Below are positions 8,397 to 17,500 of a stretch of 64,000 nt of DNA, piece by piece. The first letter of the stretch is position 1, and each line of letters starts with the position of its first letter. Below the pieces are notes generated by a model. That model did not search any database. It saw nothing but the letters and a program-made list of their open reading frames with translations, and had not been told where the DNA came from. Source of the DNA: RGIG5612 sp045546255. GTDB taxonomy: Bacteria; Bacillota; Clostridia; Lachnospirales; Lachnospiraceae. The stretch spans positions 1-64,000 of the forward strand of contig JAZQCK010000062.1 in the NCBI GenBank assembly GCA_045546255.1, given 5' to 3'. Both the position numbers and the translations under genes were made by a program.

Positions 8397-10904
8397 TTAG
8401 TTTACTTTCACATTCTTTGTCAGTTTTGTGGCCTCTTTATATTTCTTAAAGAAGAGCATGTAGATCATCAGCGCCAGAAGAAGGATTGCGATGATCAGGC
8501 AGATCACATTGACATTTCCTGTAAAGATTCTTCCGATATGGTAAACCATAAACGCAATTGCATAGGCGAACAGGCACTGATAACCAATTGCAAACCAGGT
8601 CCACTTCGCACTGTTCATCTCACGCTTGATCGCACCGATTGCTGCGAAGCAAGGAGCGCAAAGCAGGTTGAAAATCAGGAAGGAGTATGCGGAAAGTCCG
8701 GTAAAGACTGCTGCCATATTCTGATATACAGTTCCATCACCTGCTGCTCTGTAAAGGATACCCATCGTACCTACGATGTTTTCTTTTGCGATCAGCCCTG
8801 TGATGGAAGCAACCGTTGCCTGCCAGGTTCCCCATCCAAGCGGAGCAAATATCCACTTAATTGCGTTACCGATCGTAGCAAGGATTGAAGATCCGATTTC
8901 TTCTTCCGCCAGCATGCGGAAGGTTCCATCAACAACGCCGAAGAAGGAGAGGAACCATACAACGATCGTGGAAAGAAGGATGATCGTTCCGGCTTTCTTA
9001 ATGAAGGACCAGCCGCGCTCCCACATGGAACGAAGAACGTTTCCAACGGTCGGAAGGTGGTATTCCGGAAGCTCCATAACGAACGGTGCCGGATCGCCTG
9101 CGAACATCTTTGTTTTCTTAAGCATGATACCGGAAACGATAATTGCTGCGATTCCGATGAAGTATGCGCTTGTTGCTACCCATGCGCTTCCGCCGAAGAT
9201 TGCGCCTGCAATCATTGCGATAAACGGAACTTTTGCGCCGCAAGGGATAAAGGTTGTTGTGATGACTGTCATACGACGGTCACGCTCATTTTCAATGGTT
9301 CTTGATGCCATGACACCCGGGATACCGCATCCTGTTCCGATCAGGATCGGGATAAAGGATTTTCCGGAAAGACCAAATCTGCGGAAAATTCTGTCAAGGA
9401 CGAATGCGATACGGGACATGTAACCGCAAGACTCAAGGATTGCAAGAAGCAGGAAGAGTACGAGCATCTGCGGAACGAATCCGAGGACAGCTCCGACGCC
9501 GGCTACGATACCATCAAGGATCAGTCCTTTCACCCAGTCTGTCGCATGCAATGCATCTAAGAGTTTTTCAACCAGGACCGGGATACCGGGAACCCAAACG
9601 CCGTAGGTGGATGTATCCGGAGCGCCGACTGATTCTTTATATTCTGTATTCAGATAATTTGCGACTGCATCTTCTAGGTCCGCTTTCGTAGAATCAACAT
9701 ATTCGACAGCCAGCGTTTCTTCATCTTCTAATTCATAAGTAACCGCTGCATTGTCCGGAGTTGCCGCTACGAGTTCTTTAAGCGCTGCAGATGCTGCTGC
9801 CTCATCGAAGTCTTCTGACTCGATGTCAATTGCCTCAGCCATTTCATCTGTGCCGTACTTAGCAATATAAGCATCAATGATCGCGTCAGTATCACCATAG
9901 GTCTCTTCTGCCTCTGCATATTTTGCAGAGCCGATTCCGAAGAGGTGCCAGCCGTCTCCGAAGAGGCCGTCGTTTGCCCAGTCTGTTGCTGCAGTTCCGA
10001 CTGCAACCATGGAGATCCAATATACAAGGAACATTACTACAATGAAGATCGGAAGTCCTAACCAGCGGTTGGTTACGATACGGTCGATCTTATCGGAAGT
10101 CGTCAGTTTCTTAACATCTCTTTTCTTGTAGCATGCTTTGATAATGGAAGCGATATAAAGATAACGCTCGTTCGTGATGATACTCTCTGCATCATCGTCC
10201 ATTTCTTTCTCTGCTGCTTTGATGTCGCTTTCAACATGCTGCATAACAGACGGATCGATGCTCATCTGTTCTAAGACTTTTTCATCGCGCTCAAAGATCT
10301 TAACTGCATACCATCTCTGCTGCTCATCCGGCATATCATGAACGACTGCTTCTTCGATATGGGCAAGTGCATGTTCCACAACACCTGAGAAAGAATGGGA
10401 CGGAATCGTCTTCGGTCCGTTTGCTGCTGCAATCGCTGCCTCTGCAGCTTCCATAACGCCCCGGTTTTTCAAAGCAGAGATTTCCACAACTTTACATCCG
10501 AGCTGTCTGGAAAGTTCTTCTGTGTTGATAACATCACCGTTCTTTGCAACACGATCCATCATGTTGATGGCAAGAACGACCGGGATTCCAAGTTCTGTAA
10601 GCTGTGTTGTCAGATACAGGTTTCTTTCCAGGTTCGTTCCATCAATAATATTTAAGATGGCATCCGGACGCTCCTGGATCAGGTAATTTCTTGCTACGAC
10701 TTCCTCTAAGGTATACGGAGAAAGGGAATAAATGCCCGGAAGGTCCGTAATCGTTACGCCATCATGTTTTTTCAGTTTGCCTTCTTTTTTCTCTACGGTA
10801 ACGCCCGGCCAGTTTCCAACAAACTGATTGGATCCTGTAAGAGCATTGAATAAGGTTGTTTTACCACTGTTCGGATTACCGGCTAGTGCAATTGTTATGC
10901 CCAT
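8397..10904 (-). CDS. feoB: Ferrous iron transporter FeoB, long variant
   Basis: FeoB imports Fe2+ across the membrane using an N-terminal G domain. The G1 motif GNPNSGKT, switch motif DLPGIYSL and the NMMD motif are clear, followed by a helical spacer and the membrane part with two Gate domains (GTGCGIPGVMASR and ICPCG-type FIPCGAKVPF). At 835 residues it is about 110 longer than the second FeoB in this window. The excess is one acidic block at about residues 320-435, between the first and second membrane segments, probably outside the cell. The start ATG follows AAAGGACG. Two FeoA genes lie upstream and the Cys-rich partner downstream. Confidence 0.96.
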   Translation of the reverse strand: MGITIALAGNPNSGKTTLFNALTGSNQFVGNWPGVTVEKKEGKLKKHDGVTITDLPGIYSLSPYTLEEVVARNYLIQERPDAILNIIDGTNLERNLYLTTQLTELGIPVVLAINMMDRVAKNGDVINTEELSRQLGCKVVEISALKNRGVMEAAEAAIAAANGPKTIPSHSFSGVVEHALAHIEEAVVHDMPDEQQRWYAVKIFERDEKVLEQMSIDPSVMQHVESDIKAAEKEMDDDAESIITNERYLYIASIIKACYKKRDVKKLTTSDKIDRIVTNRWLGLPIFIVVMFLVYWISMVAVGTAATDWANDGLFGDGWHLFGIGSAKYAEAEETYGDTDAIIDAYIAKYGTDEMAEAIDIESEDFDEAAASAALKELVAATPDNAAVTYELEDEETLAVEYVDSTKADLEDAVANYLNTEYKESVGAPDTSTYGVWVPGIPVLVEKLLDALHATDWVKGLILDGIVAGVGAVLGFVPQMLVLFLLLAILESCGYMSRIAFVLDRIFRRFGLSGKSFIPILIGTGCGIPGVMASRTIENERDRRMTVITTTFIPCGAKVPFIAMIAGAIFGGSAWVATSAYFIGIAAIIVSGIMLKKTKMFAGDPAPFVMELPEYHLPTVGNVLRSMWERGWSFIKKAGTIILLSTIVVWFLSFFGVVDGTFRMLAEEEIGSSILATIGNAIKWIFAPLGWGTWQATVASITGLIAKENIVGTMGILYRAAGDGTVYQNMAAVFTGLSAYSFLIFNLLCAPCFAAIGAIKREMNSAKWTWFAIGYQCLFAYAIAFMVYHIGRIFTGNVNVICLIIAILLLALMIYMLFFKKYKEATKLTKNVKVN

Positions 10905-10941
10905 TGTGTTCGTCCTTTCTTGCTATAATTTAACGTTCGTC

Positions 10942-11184
10942 TTAAGCTTCTACTTCTTCCACTGGTTCTACTTCAACCATTTCGGCATCGGCCTTCCGTA
11001 AGGAAAGCTCATACCCGCGGATCGTAAGTTCCACCGGGTCCCCAAGCGGAGCAACTTTGCGAACATAAATCTCTGTTCCTTTTGTAATTCCCATGTCCAT
11101 GATGCGGCGTTTGATTGCTCCCTCGCCATGAAGCTTTTTCACTTTTACCGTATCACCTACTTTGACATCTCTCAGTGTGTTCAT
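10942..11184 (-). CDS. feoA: FeoA-domain protein
   Basis: An 80-residue protein with the SH3-like FeoA fold (VGDTVKVKKLHGEGAIKRRIMDMGITKGTEI, then VRKVAPLGDPVELTIRGYELSLRKADAEMVEV). FeoA proteins bind the G domain or core of FeoB and are needed for Fe2+ uptake. A Glu-rich tail ends it. It sits 37 bases ahead of feoB and is very similar to the FeoA at 37890-38111, which suggests that both feoAB pairs share an ancestor. Confidence 0.93.
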   Translation of the reverse strand: MNTLRDVKVGDTVKVKKLHGEGAIKRRIMDMGITKGTEIYVRKVAPLGDPVELTIRGYELSLRKADAEMVEVEPVEEVEA

Positions 11185-11226
11185 ATGTGGTAACCTCCTA
11201 TAATATGCAAATGAAAACGCGGATCT

Positions 11227-11439
11227 TTAGATCATGATCCTGCGTGCCATCTCGTCATTAATCGCAACCCTGGCATCTTTGACTTTTACGATCTGGTTCC
11301 CGTTAATGGAGCTTACGACCATGATCGTTCCTCCTACTACAAAGCCAAGATTTTCCAGATGCTTTTTCACCTCCGGGCTTCCCCCGATTTTTTTGATGAT
11401 GTACTCTTCATCCACATTTGCCAGCATTAACGGCATCAT
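11227..11439 (-). CDS. Second FeoA-family protein
   Basis: A 70-residue SH3-like FeoA protein, first in the operon (MMPLMLANVDEEYIIKKIGG, then HLENLGFVVGGTIMVVSSINGNQIVKV). It is clearly different from the FeoA that follows, so the operon encodes two distinct FeoA paralogues. I chose the ATG at 11439, seven bases after AAGGA, over an in-frame TTG six bases earlier that is too close to that site. Its particular job, FeoB activation or regulation, cannot be told apart here. Confidence 0.88.
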   Translation of the reverse strand: MMPLMLANVDEEYIIKKIGGSPEVKKHLENLGFVVGGTIMVVSSINGNQIVKVKDARVAINDEMARRIMI

Positions 11440-11473
11440 CTTCAAGTCCTTCTTTCTGTATTGTGATCTTTGA

Positions 11474-11559
11474 TTAGCCCGGACTAACTATAGGAAGCAA
11501 AAAATTGGTTAGCCCCATCTAACCAATTAAAGTATAGTTGCGCGGCGCTAACTTGTCAA
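11474..11559 (-). promoter_or_regulatory. feo promoter with overlapping DtxR-like iron boxes
   Basis: On the minus strand TTGACA (11554-11559) and TATACT (11531-11536) are 17 bases apart. A dyad with 10-bp perfect arms (AATTGGTTAG/CTAACCAATT, 11503-11528) covers the transcription start, TTAGCCCGGACTAA (11474-11487) lies just downstream, and a related TTAGCGCCGCGCAA falls in the spacer. The TTAGCC-N4-YTAA pattern recurs at the second feo promoter. This resembles DtxR/IdeR operators more than Fur boxes; the regulator is not in the window. Confidence 0.75.
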
Positions 11560-11595
11560 GAAAAAGTTCGCATACGCTAACTGTTTGTATAAAAG

Positions 11596-11627
11596 AATAG
11601 AGTTGCCGCTTACGCAGCAACTCTATT
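11596..11627 (-). terminator. Terminator of the HU gene
   Basis: An 11-bp stem (AATAGAGTTGC with GCAACTCTATT) is followed on the minus strand by CTTTTAT, 28 bases past the HU stop. Confidence 0.75.
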
Positions 11628-11654
11628 TAACTTTTCAGTAAATTCGGTTAAAAT

Positions 11655-11936
11655 TTATTTTCCGCCGTTTACCAGATCTTTGAATGCTTTGCCCGGTTTG
11701 AACTTCGGAGACTTGGAAGCTTTGATCTTAATGGTCTCGTTTGTCTGAGGATTGCGGCCCTTGCGAGCTGCTCTCTTTGTTAATTCGAAAGTACCAAATC
11801 CAACTAACTGAACTTTGCGGTTTTTCTTAACCTCAAATTCTACAGTGTCGATGAATGCTTTTAATGCTGCTTCAGCATCTTTCTTGGAAAGACCTGTTTT
11901 TTTAGCCATAGCTTCGACTAATTCAACCTTATTCAT
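11655..11936 (-). CDS. hup: DNA-binding protein HU
   Basis: A 93-residue histone-like protein that binds and bends DNA as a dimer. It starts MNKVELVEAMAKKTGLSKKD and has the arm region (GFGTFELTKRAARKGRNPQT) with the RNPQT signature and a Lys-rich end. A longer in-frame ORF exists, but AGGAGG six bases before the ATG at 11936 fixes the start. It is transcribed alone from the promoter at 11998-12026. Confidence 0.96.
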   Translation of the reverse strand: MNKVELVEAMAKKTGLSKKDAEAALKAFIDTVEFEVKKNRKVQLVGFGTFELTKRAARKGRNPQTNETIKIKASKSPKFKPGKAFKDLVNGGK

Positions 11937-11997
11937 TGTGTATCCTCCTCTTAAAAAATAATACTTCCTTTTCGTATACACTCGAAAAGTCAAATTA

Positions 11998-12026
11998 GTT
12001 ATACTGTAAAAATCCTTAATTGTCAA
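11998..12026 (-). promoter_or_regulatory. Promoter of the HU gene
   Basis: On the minus strand TTGACA (12021-12026) is 17 bases from TATAAC (11998-12003), giving a leader of about 55 bases. It is divergent from the pgsA promoter. Confidence 0.75.
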
Positions 12027-12056
12027 GGGTTTTCGCCGTTTTGACAGTCTGTTCGG

Positions 12057-12085
12057 TTGACTTTTTTAACCCCTTGAAATATACT
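12057..12085 (+). promoter_or_regulatory. Promoter of pgsA
   Basis: TTGACT (12057-12062) is 17 bases from TATACT (12080-12085), about 34 bases before the pgsA start codon. Confidence 0.75.
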
Positions 12086-12119
12086 GTGGAATGTTGTTTA
12101 ATTCCATTAGGAGGAGCGA

Positions 12120-12701
12120 ATGCAGTTCAGAAAAAAAGACATTTTTACCATACCGAATATTTTAACTTACATCAGGATCCTTCTGGTTCCTGTCTTTGTT
12201 CTGGTCTATGTAAATTCCCGCTCACTTACAGGGCACATCTGGTCGATCGTAATCGTTGTGATCTCGGCGCTCACCGATGTCGTTGATGGCTTTATCGCCC
12301 GCAAATATAATATGATCACGGATCTTGGAAAGATCATCGATCCGATCGCAGACAAGGCAATGCAGTTTGCTTTGATCTTCTGTGTGGTCTCCCGTTACCC
12401 TCTCGTATGGATCCTGTTTGCGATCTATGCAGTAAAAGAGCTGGTATCGCTGGGCTTTAGCGGGTATCTCTTTAAGCACGGAAAACATATTGAAGGTGCA
12501 AACTGGGCCGGAAAGCTCTGCACGGTTGTGCTGTTCCTTGTTATGTTTGCCCTGATCGGAATCCCGAACGTTCCTGCAAAGGTTGTAAAGATCCTGGTTG
12601 CAGTCTCTTCTGCATTCATGATCCTGGCCTTTATCGTTTATATGTCAGCCTACATTCGCCTTCTGATCGAGTTGAAAGAAGAACAGAAGAAAATCTCTTA
12701 A
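12120..12701 (+). CDS. pgsA: CDP-diacylglycerol-glycerol-3-phosphate 3-phosphatidyltransferase
   Basis: This 193-residue integral membrane enzyme makes phosphatidylglycerol phosphate from CDP-diacylglycerol and glycerol 3-phosphate. The CDP-alcohol phosphotransferase signature DG-x2-AR-x8-G-x3-D-x3-D is complete (from DGFIAR through KIIDPIADK, about residues 60-84). Several hydrophobic helices follow. GGAGGAG precedes the ATG. It is a single-gene unit between its own promoter and a bidirectional terminator. Other members of this superfamily use different head groups, but size and N-terminal sequence (TIPNILTYIRILLVP) favour PgsA. Confidence 0.92.
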   Translation: MQFRKKDIFTIPNILTYIRILLVPVFVLVYVNSRSLTGHIWSIVIVVISALTDVVDGFIARKYNMITDLGKIIDPIADKAMQFALIFCVVSRYPLVWILFAIYAVKELVSLGFSGYLFKHGKHIEGANWAGKLCTVVLFLVMFALIGIPNVPAKVVKILVAVSSAFMILAFIVYMSAYIRLLIELKEEQKKIS

Positions 12702-12735
12702 TTACAAACGCTGCTTACTTTATAACGGCTATTAC

Positions 12736-12761
12736 AAAAGGGAACCGTTCGGTTCCCTTTT
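12736..12761. terminator. Bidirectional terminator between pgsA and transketolase
   Basis: AAAAGGGAACC and GGTTCCCTTTT form a perfect stem between two convergent genes; the A and T runs in the stem serve both strands. Confidence 0.8.
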
Positions 12762-12783
12762 CTATCATCTTGACTTCTGTTTT

Positions 12784-13746
12784 TTATTCACTCAGGAATT
12801 GTTTCACCTTCGCTGCGATGCTGTCTCCATCCAGACCGAATTCTTTGATCAACTCTTTTGCCGGACCGGAATGTCCAAAGACATCTTCCACACCGATCGC
12901 CATCAGCTTGGTCGGGCACTTCTTCGCAGTCACTTCCGATACCGCACTGTAAAGTCCTCCGATAACAGAGTGCTCTTCTACCGTCACTCCTTTTCCGGTC
13001 TTGCTCAACGATTTAACGATCAAATCCTCATCAATTGGCTTAATCGTGTGAATGTTGATCACCTCAGCGCTGATGCCCTCTGCTTCCAGCTTTTCAGCTG
13101 CAACCAGCGCTTCGTATACTTCCAAGCCGGTTGCAAAGATCGTAACATCTGTTCCTTCTTTCAGGACAACGCCTTTTCCGATCTCAAACTGATATTCCTC
13201 CGGATTCAGGATCACAGGAACTGCAAGACGTCCGAGTCTTAAATAAACCGGACCTTCATATTCAAAAGCGGCCTTGACTGCTGCTTTTGCTTCTGTATCA
13301 TCACAGGGATTGATCACGACCATGTTCGGAATGCTTCTCATCAGGGAAAGATCTTCACAGCACTGGTGTGTAGCACCATCTTCTCCGACCGAAATTCCTG
13401 CATGGGATGCAGCCACTTTTACATTCAGTTTTGTATGAGCGATCGTATTGCGGATCTGTTCAAAAGCTCTGCCCGTCGCAAACATTGCAAAGGAAGATGC
13501 AAACACGGTCTTTCCGCAGGACGCCAGTCCTGCTGCGATGCACATCATGTTTGCCTCAGCAATACCGCAGTTCACATGGCGGTCCGGGAATTCCTTCCGG
13601 AATGTAGATGTTTTTGTGCTGCCTGCTAAGTCAGCATCCATAACGATCAGATCCGGATGGTCTTTTCCGAGTTCAGCAAGTGCCTGGCCATAGCTTTCTC
13701 TGGTTGCTACTTTCTTTGTATTTGTGAAATCATTTATCATTGACAT
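12784..13746 (-). CDS. Transketolase, C-terminal subunit
   Basis: This 320-residue protein has the pyrimidine-binding domain (EDGATHQCCEDLSLMRSIPNM, TPP-binding glutamate region NCGIAEANMMCIAAGLA) and the C-terminal domain of transketolase. With the N-terminal subunit encoded just upstream it would form the split transketolase common in Clostridia, moving two-carbon units between sugar phosphates in the non-oxidative pentose phosphate pathway. The start overlaps the end of the upstream subunit by 10 bases, or by 2 if the second ATG (13740) is used, so the halves are translationally coupled. Confidence 0.95.
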   Translation of the reverse strand: MSMINDFTNTKKVATRESYGQALAELGKDHPDLIVMDADLAGSTKTSTFRKEFPDRHVNCGIAEANMMCIAAGLASCGKTVFASSFAMFATGRAFEQIRNTIAHTKLNVKVAASHAGISVGEDGATHQCCEDLSLMRSIPNMVVINPCDDTEAKAAVKAAFEYEGPVYLRLGRLAVPVILNPEEYQFEIGKGVVLKEGTDVTIFATGLEVYEALVAAEKLEAEGISAEVINIHTIKPIDEDLIVKSLSKTGKGVTVEEHSVIGGLYSAVSEVTAKKCPTKLMAIGVEDVFGHSGPAKELIKEFGLDGDSIAAKVKQFLSE

Positions 13747-14573
13747 ATTTCTGCTTCAATCCTTTCCAGGTCTTCCATTGCTGCCTTATATTCGTCATCG
13801 TTCGGGCCTTTTCCGTGCCAGCCCGCTTCATTTTCCATAAAGGAAACGCCTTTTCCCTTCACGCTCTTTGCAATGATCGCAGTCGGCATACCTTTCGTCT
13901 CTCTTGCCTCGCGGAAGGCAGCTTCTAAAGACTCAAAGTCATGCGCATCTGCAAGAATCACATGGAAGTTAAAGGATAAGAATTTTTCATCCAGCGGATA
14001 CGGGGAGCAGACTTTTTTCACTTCACCGTCGATCTGCAGTCCGTTATTATCCAGAATCAATACGAGATTGTCCAGTTTTCTGTGGCCTGCAAACATGCAC
14101 GCTTCCCAGATCTGTCCTTCCTGAATCTCACCGTCTCCGACAAGAGAATACACGCGGTAGTCTTTGCCATCCATCTTTCCTGCAAGCGCCATTCCGACGG
14201 CTGTGGAAAAGCCCTGTCCCAAAGAGCCGGTCGACATATCCACGCCCGGAAGAAGATTCATATCCGGATGTCCCTGAAGGCGGGATCCGATCTTGCGCAG
14301 GGAAAGCAGTTCCTCCTTCGGGAAGAAGCCTTTTTCTGCCAGTGTTGCATAAAGCACCGGTGCCGCATGGCCTTTGGAAAGAACAAAGCGGTCTCGGTCC
14401 GGATTTTTCGGATCCTGCGGATCGATGTTCTTCATTTCCTCGAAATATAAATACGTCAGGATATCTGCGGAAGAAAGAGAGCCGCCCGGATGTCCGGAGT
14501 TTGCGGCATGCACCTCTTCGATGATTCCCTTCCGTATATGATTTGCTGTTTTTTTCAGTTCAGTAATATTCAT
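13737..14573 (-). CDS. Transketolase, N-terminal subunit
   Basis: This 278-residue protein is the thiamine diphosphate pyrophosphate-binding half of transketolase. It has the conserved HSGHPGGSLSSADI-type start, the KGHAAP segment and the TPP motif GDGEIQEGQ...NNG (from about residue 147). It works with the C-terminal subunit that follows. It comes 18 bases after the 1560-residue TPR/AAA protein and may be cotranscribed with it. Confidence 0.95.
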   Translation of the reverse strand: MNITELKKTANHIRKGIIEEVHAANSGHPGGSLSSADILTYLYFEEMKNIDPQDPKNPDRDRFVLSKGHAAPVLYATLAEKGFFPKEELLSLRKIGSRLQGHPDMNLLPGVDMSTGSLGQGFSTAVGMALAGKMDGKDYRVYSLVGDGEIQEGQIWEACMFAGHRKLDNLVLILDNNGLQIDGEVKKVCSPYPLDEKFLSFNFHVILADAHDFESLEAAFREARETKGMPTAIIAKSVKGKGVSFMENEAGWHGKGPNDDEYKAAMEDLERIEAEICQ

Positions 14574-14591
14574 TTGCCGGTTTCCTTTTCT

Positions 14592-17500
14592 TTACATGAA
14601 GTCTGTCTCATCAAGCTCTTTGGCATCTCCCTTGTTCTTCTTTCCGCCAAACAGACGTCCGGAGTTGCGTTTCTTTGCTCTCTCGATTGCTTTATTGATG
14701 ATTCCTTCAACATCTTCTACGACCAGTCTCGTTGTCGGAAGGTTCATCTCGTCAATCTTTGCATGAAGTGCAAGGAGTGCCATGTCGCCGACCTTGTATC
14801 CTTTACTCTTTGCATAGTCGCAGGCAAGGTCTGCCCACTGGGAAAGAGAAAGTTCATTCAGGTTCAGTCTTGTATGGAATACATCTGCAAGCTGTGGATG
14901 CTTGGTCATGATGTTTTCAACTCCAAGCTGGTTGCCTTCTAAGACGACCATGGAGCTTGTGTTGCTTGTCTTCAGAGCCTCGATCAGTTTGTTGACGGTC
15001 TCATCATTCAGGTATCCGGCTTTTTCGATGATGAGGTCGCTGCCTGAGATCTTTCCGAATACTTTATTCATATCTTTACCATTCAACGCATCAGCCTGCA
15101 CTTTTGCTACACGGCCGGTGGAGCTTCCGATTTCTTTTCCGACTGCCTTGATAATGGAAATCGTAAGATAGGTCTTTCCGCTCTTTGCATCACCCGTTAC
15201 GATCAAGTGTCCGCCGGTCGGGTCGCCGCTGCGTTTTCTGTCAATGATATTTCCAATTGTCTTGCAGATTCTATCTTCCATACCGTCGATCAGAAGGAAC
15301 TCGGAAAGTTCTTCTCTCAGATCGCCTGGCAGCTGGTAAGACGGTTTCTGCGGAGCTTTTACTTCCGGCTCGACTGCAACCGCTACAGGTTCTTCCGGAA
15401 CTGCCGGCTCTTCAAACGCAGGCTCTTCGAATTCCGGCTCTTCATAGGCCGGCTCTTCTGCTTCAAATTCCGGTTCTTCTGCAAACGGTTCGATGCCGGC
15501 TGCCCTCTGTTCTCTTTCAAACTCAGCCAGTGCTTTTTCAAAGCCGCTTAATTCTTCGACTTCTTTTTCTTCCAGACCTTCCATCAGAGCTCTGACGGTC
15601 TCTGCGTCATCTGTATCAAATGCTGTGCCAAGATATTCCGGCTGTGCAAATTCAGATTCATTGAAGTCCGGCATGCCGAATTCCGGCTCAGCCCATGGCT
15701 CAACTCCCTCATCCAGGAACTCTTCCATGGTCTCATCCAGTTCATCCGGTGTGAACTCTTCTTCCGGAACTGCCTGGTTGCTTGCTTCGAACGCACGCAT
15801 TGCTTTTTCGAAGTCACTCAATTCTTCTTTCGGCTCTTCATAGGCCGGTTCTTCTGCTATCGGTTCCTCAATCACCGGCTCTTTGCGTACCGGTTCTTCA
15901 AAGGCTTCTGCAATTTCTTCCGGTGATGGTCCTTCAACAAATTCAGGCTCTGCTGCTGCCGGTTCTTCTGCAAGTGCTGCTTCAACTGCAGCTGCCAGAC
16001 CTGCAAGCGGAATGGATTCCTGCATAACGCTTTCTTCTGCAACTGGTTCTGCTTCAAGAACTTCTTCTGCAACATTCGGGATCGGAGTTGTGATCTCGAT
16101 CACTGGATTCTCATCCACCTTCAATTCTGCAGGTGCATATTCCTGAGCCCAGTCTGCATCCGTTTCATCCGTATGAGTCAATTCGAAATCCTGAACCGCG
16201 CCTTCAAATTCGCTTTCTTCGTCCGGCGCCTCTTCATCAAAGGATTCCAGATCCGAAGCCAGCGCTTCTTCCGCATCAAATTCTGCTGCTGCAATACTCT
16301 TCTCAGTGAAAGGAGTTACAACTTTCTTCTGTCCCTCGCCCAGCTGATTCAACGGAATGAATACCGAAGGCTCTGCTTCCGGCTCAGCTTCTTCTACAGG
16401 AGCTTCTTCGATTGGCTCTTCTACAGGAGCTTCTTCGATTGGCTCTTCTTCCACTGCCGGTACAGTTTCGACGGCCGGTTCTTCTGCTACCACAGGTTCT
16501 TCTGCTACTGGCACTTCGATTACCGGCGTTTCTTCTGCTACCGGCTCTTCGATGACTGGTGCTTCTTCTACTGCCGGCTCTTCGACGACCGGTGCTTCTT
16601 CTACTGCCGACTCTTCGATTACTGGTGCTGCGATAGCAACTGCCTCTTCAACGATTGGCGCAGGCTCGATTGCAGCCTCTTCCGCCTCATGCTGCTGTTC
16701 CTGTTCAAAGGCTTTGAGCGCCTTTTCAAATTCGCTTTCTTCTTCTTTTGCGCTCTGAGCTTCTTCAAACTCCAGCACGTCTTTTTCAAAGTCTGCAAGT
16801 TCCTGGTCAAGCAATGCTTCCAGTTCCTGCTCTTCTTCCTGCTTCTGTGCTTTTTCTTTCAGGACATCCGGAACGACCTCTGCGATCGATTCATGTGGCA
16901 TTACGCTGAACATGAACGGTGCCGGTTTTTCCTCTTCCTGTTTTTCATCTTCTTCCATCACTTCCGCAACATGTGCAGCAAGATCCGGAATCACTTCAGC
17001 TTCCTCTAAAGGAGCCTCTTCTGCCGGAGTTTCTTCTACCGGAGCTTCTACAGGCTCAGCTTCCTCTGTCAGTACTGCTTCAGCAACTTTCTCTTCCGGA
17101 ACTTCATCTGCAAGGAAGACAACTTCCGGAGCTTCCGGAGCAGGCTCTTGAACAACGGCTTCTTCTGCCGGTGCCTCCTCTGCTGCCGATACGCTTTCTG
17201 CCGGCTCTTCTGCTTTTGCTTCCTCTGCGAATTCTTCATCAAACGGATCATTTGCAAACAGTTCCGCTACTAACTGGGATCCTGCATGATCAATTGCTTC
17301 CTCTTCTTTGATCTCTCCGGCAATCAGTTCATTCACTTCTGCTGCCGGGATATATTCGGTTTCTGCACCTTCCGGAGCTTCCTCTGCACGCTCGCGCTCA
17401 AACTCTGCCAGCGTTCTTTCAAATTCTGACGGCGCTTCCGGCTCTTCAAATCCCGGCTCCGGAATGAATCCGGCTTCCGGCTCTTTAAAGTATTCCGGTC

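Noticed and set aside
16357..16758. Long open readings opposite the 1560-residue protein gene (Ser/Thr/Gly-rich)
   Set aside because: They are antisense shadows of the GCC/GAA-rich repeats; no ribosome binding site and no homology-like features.
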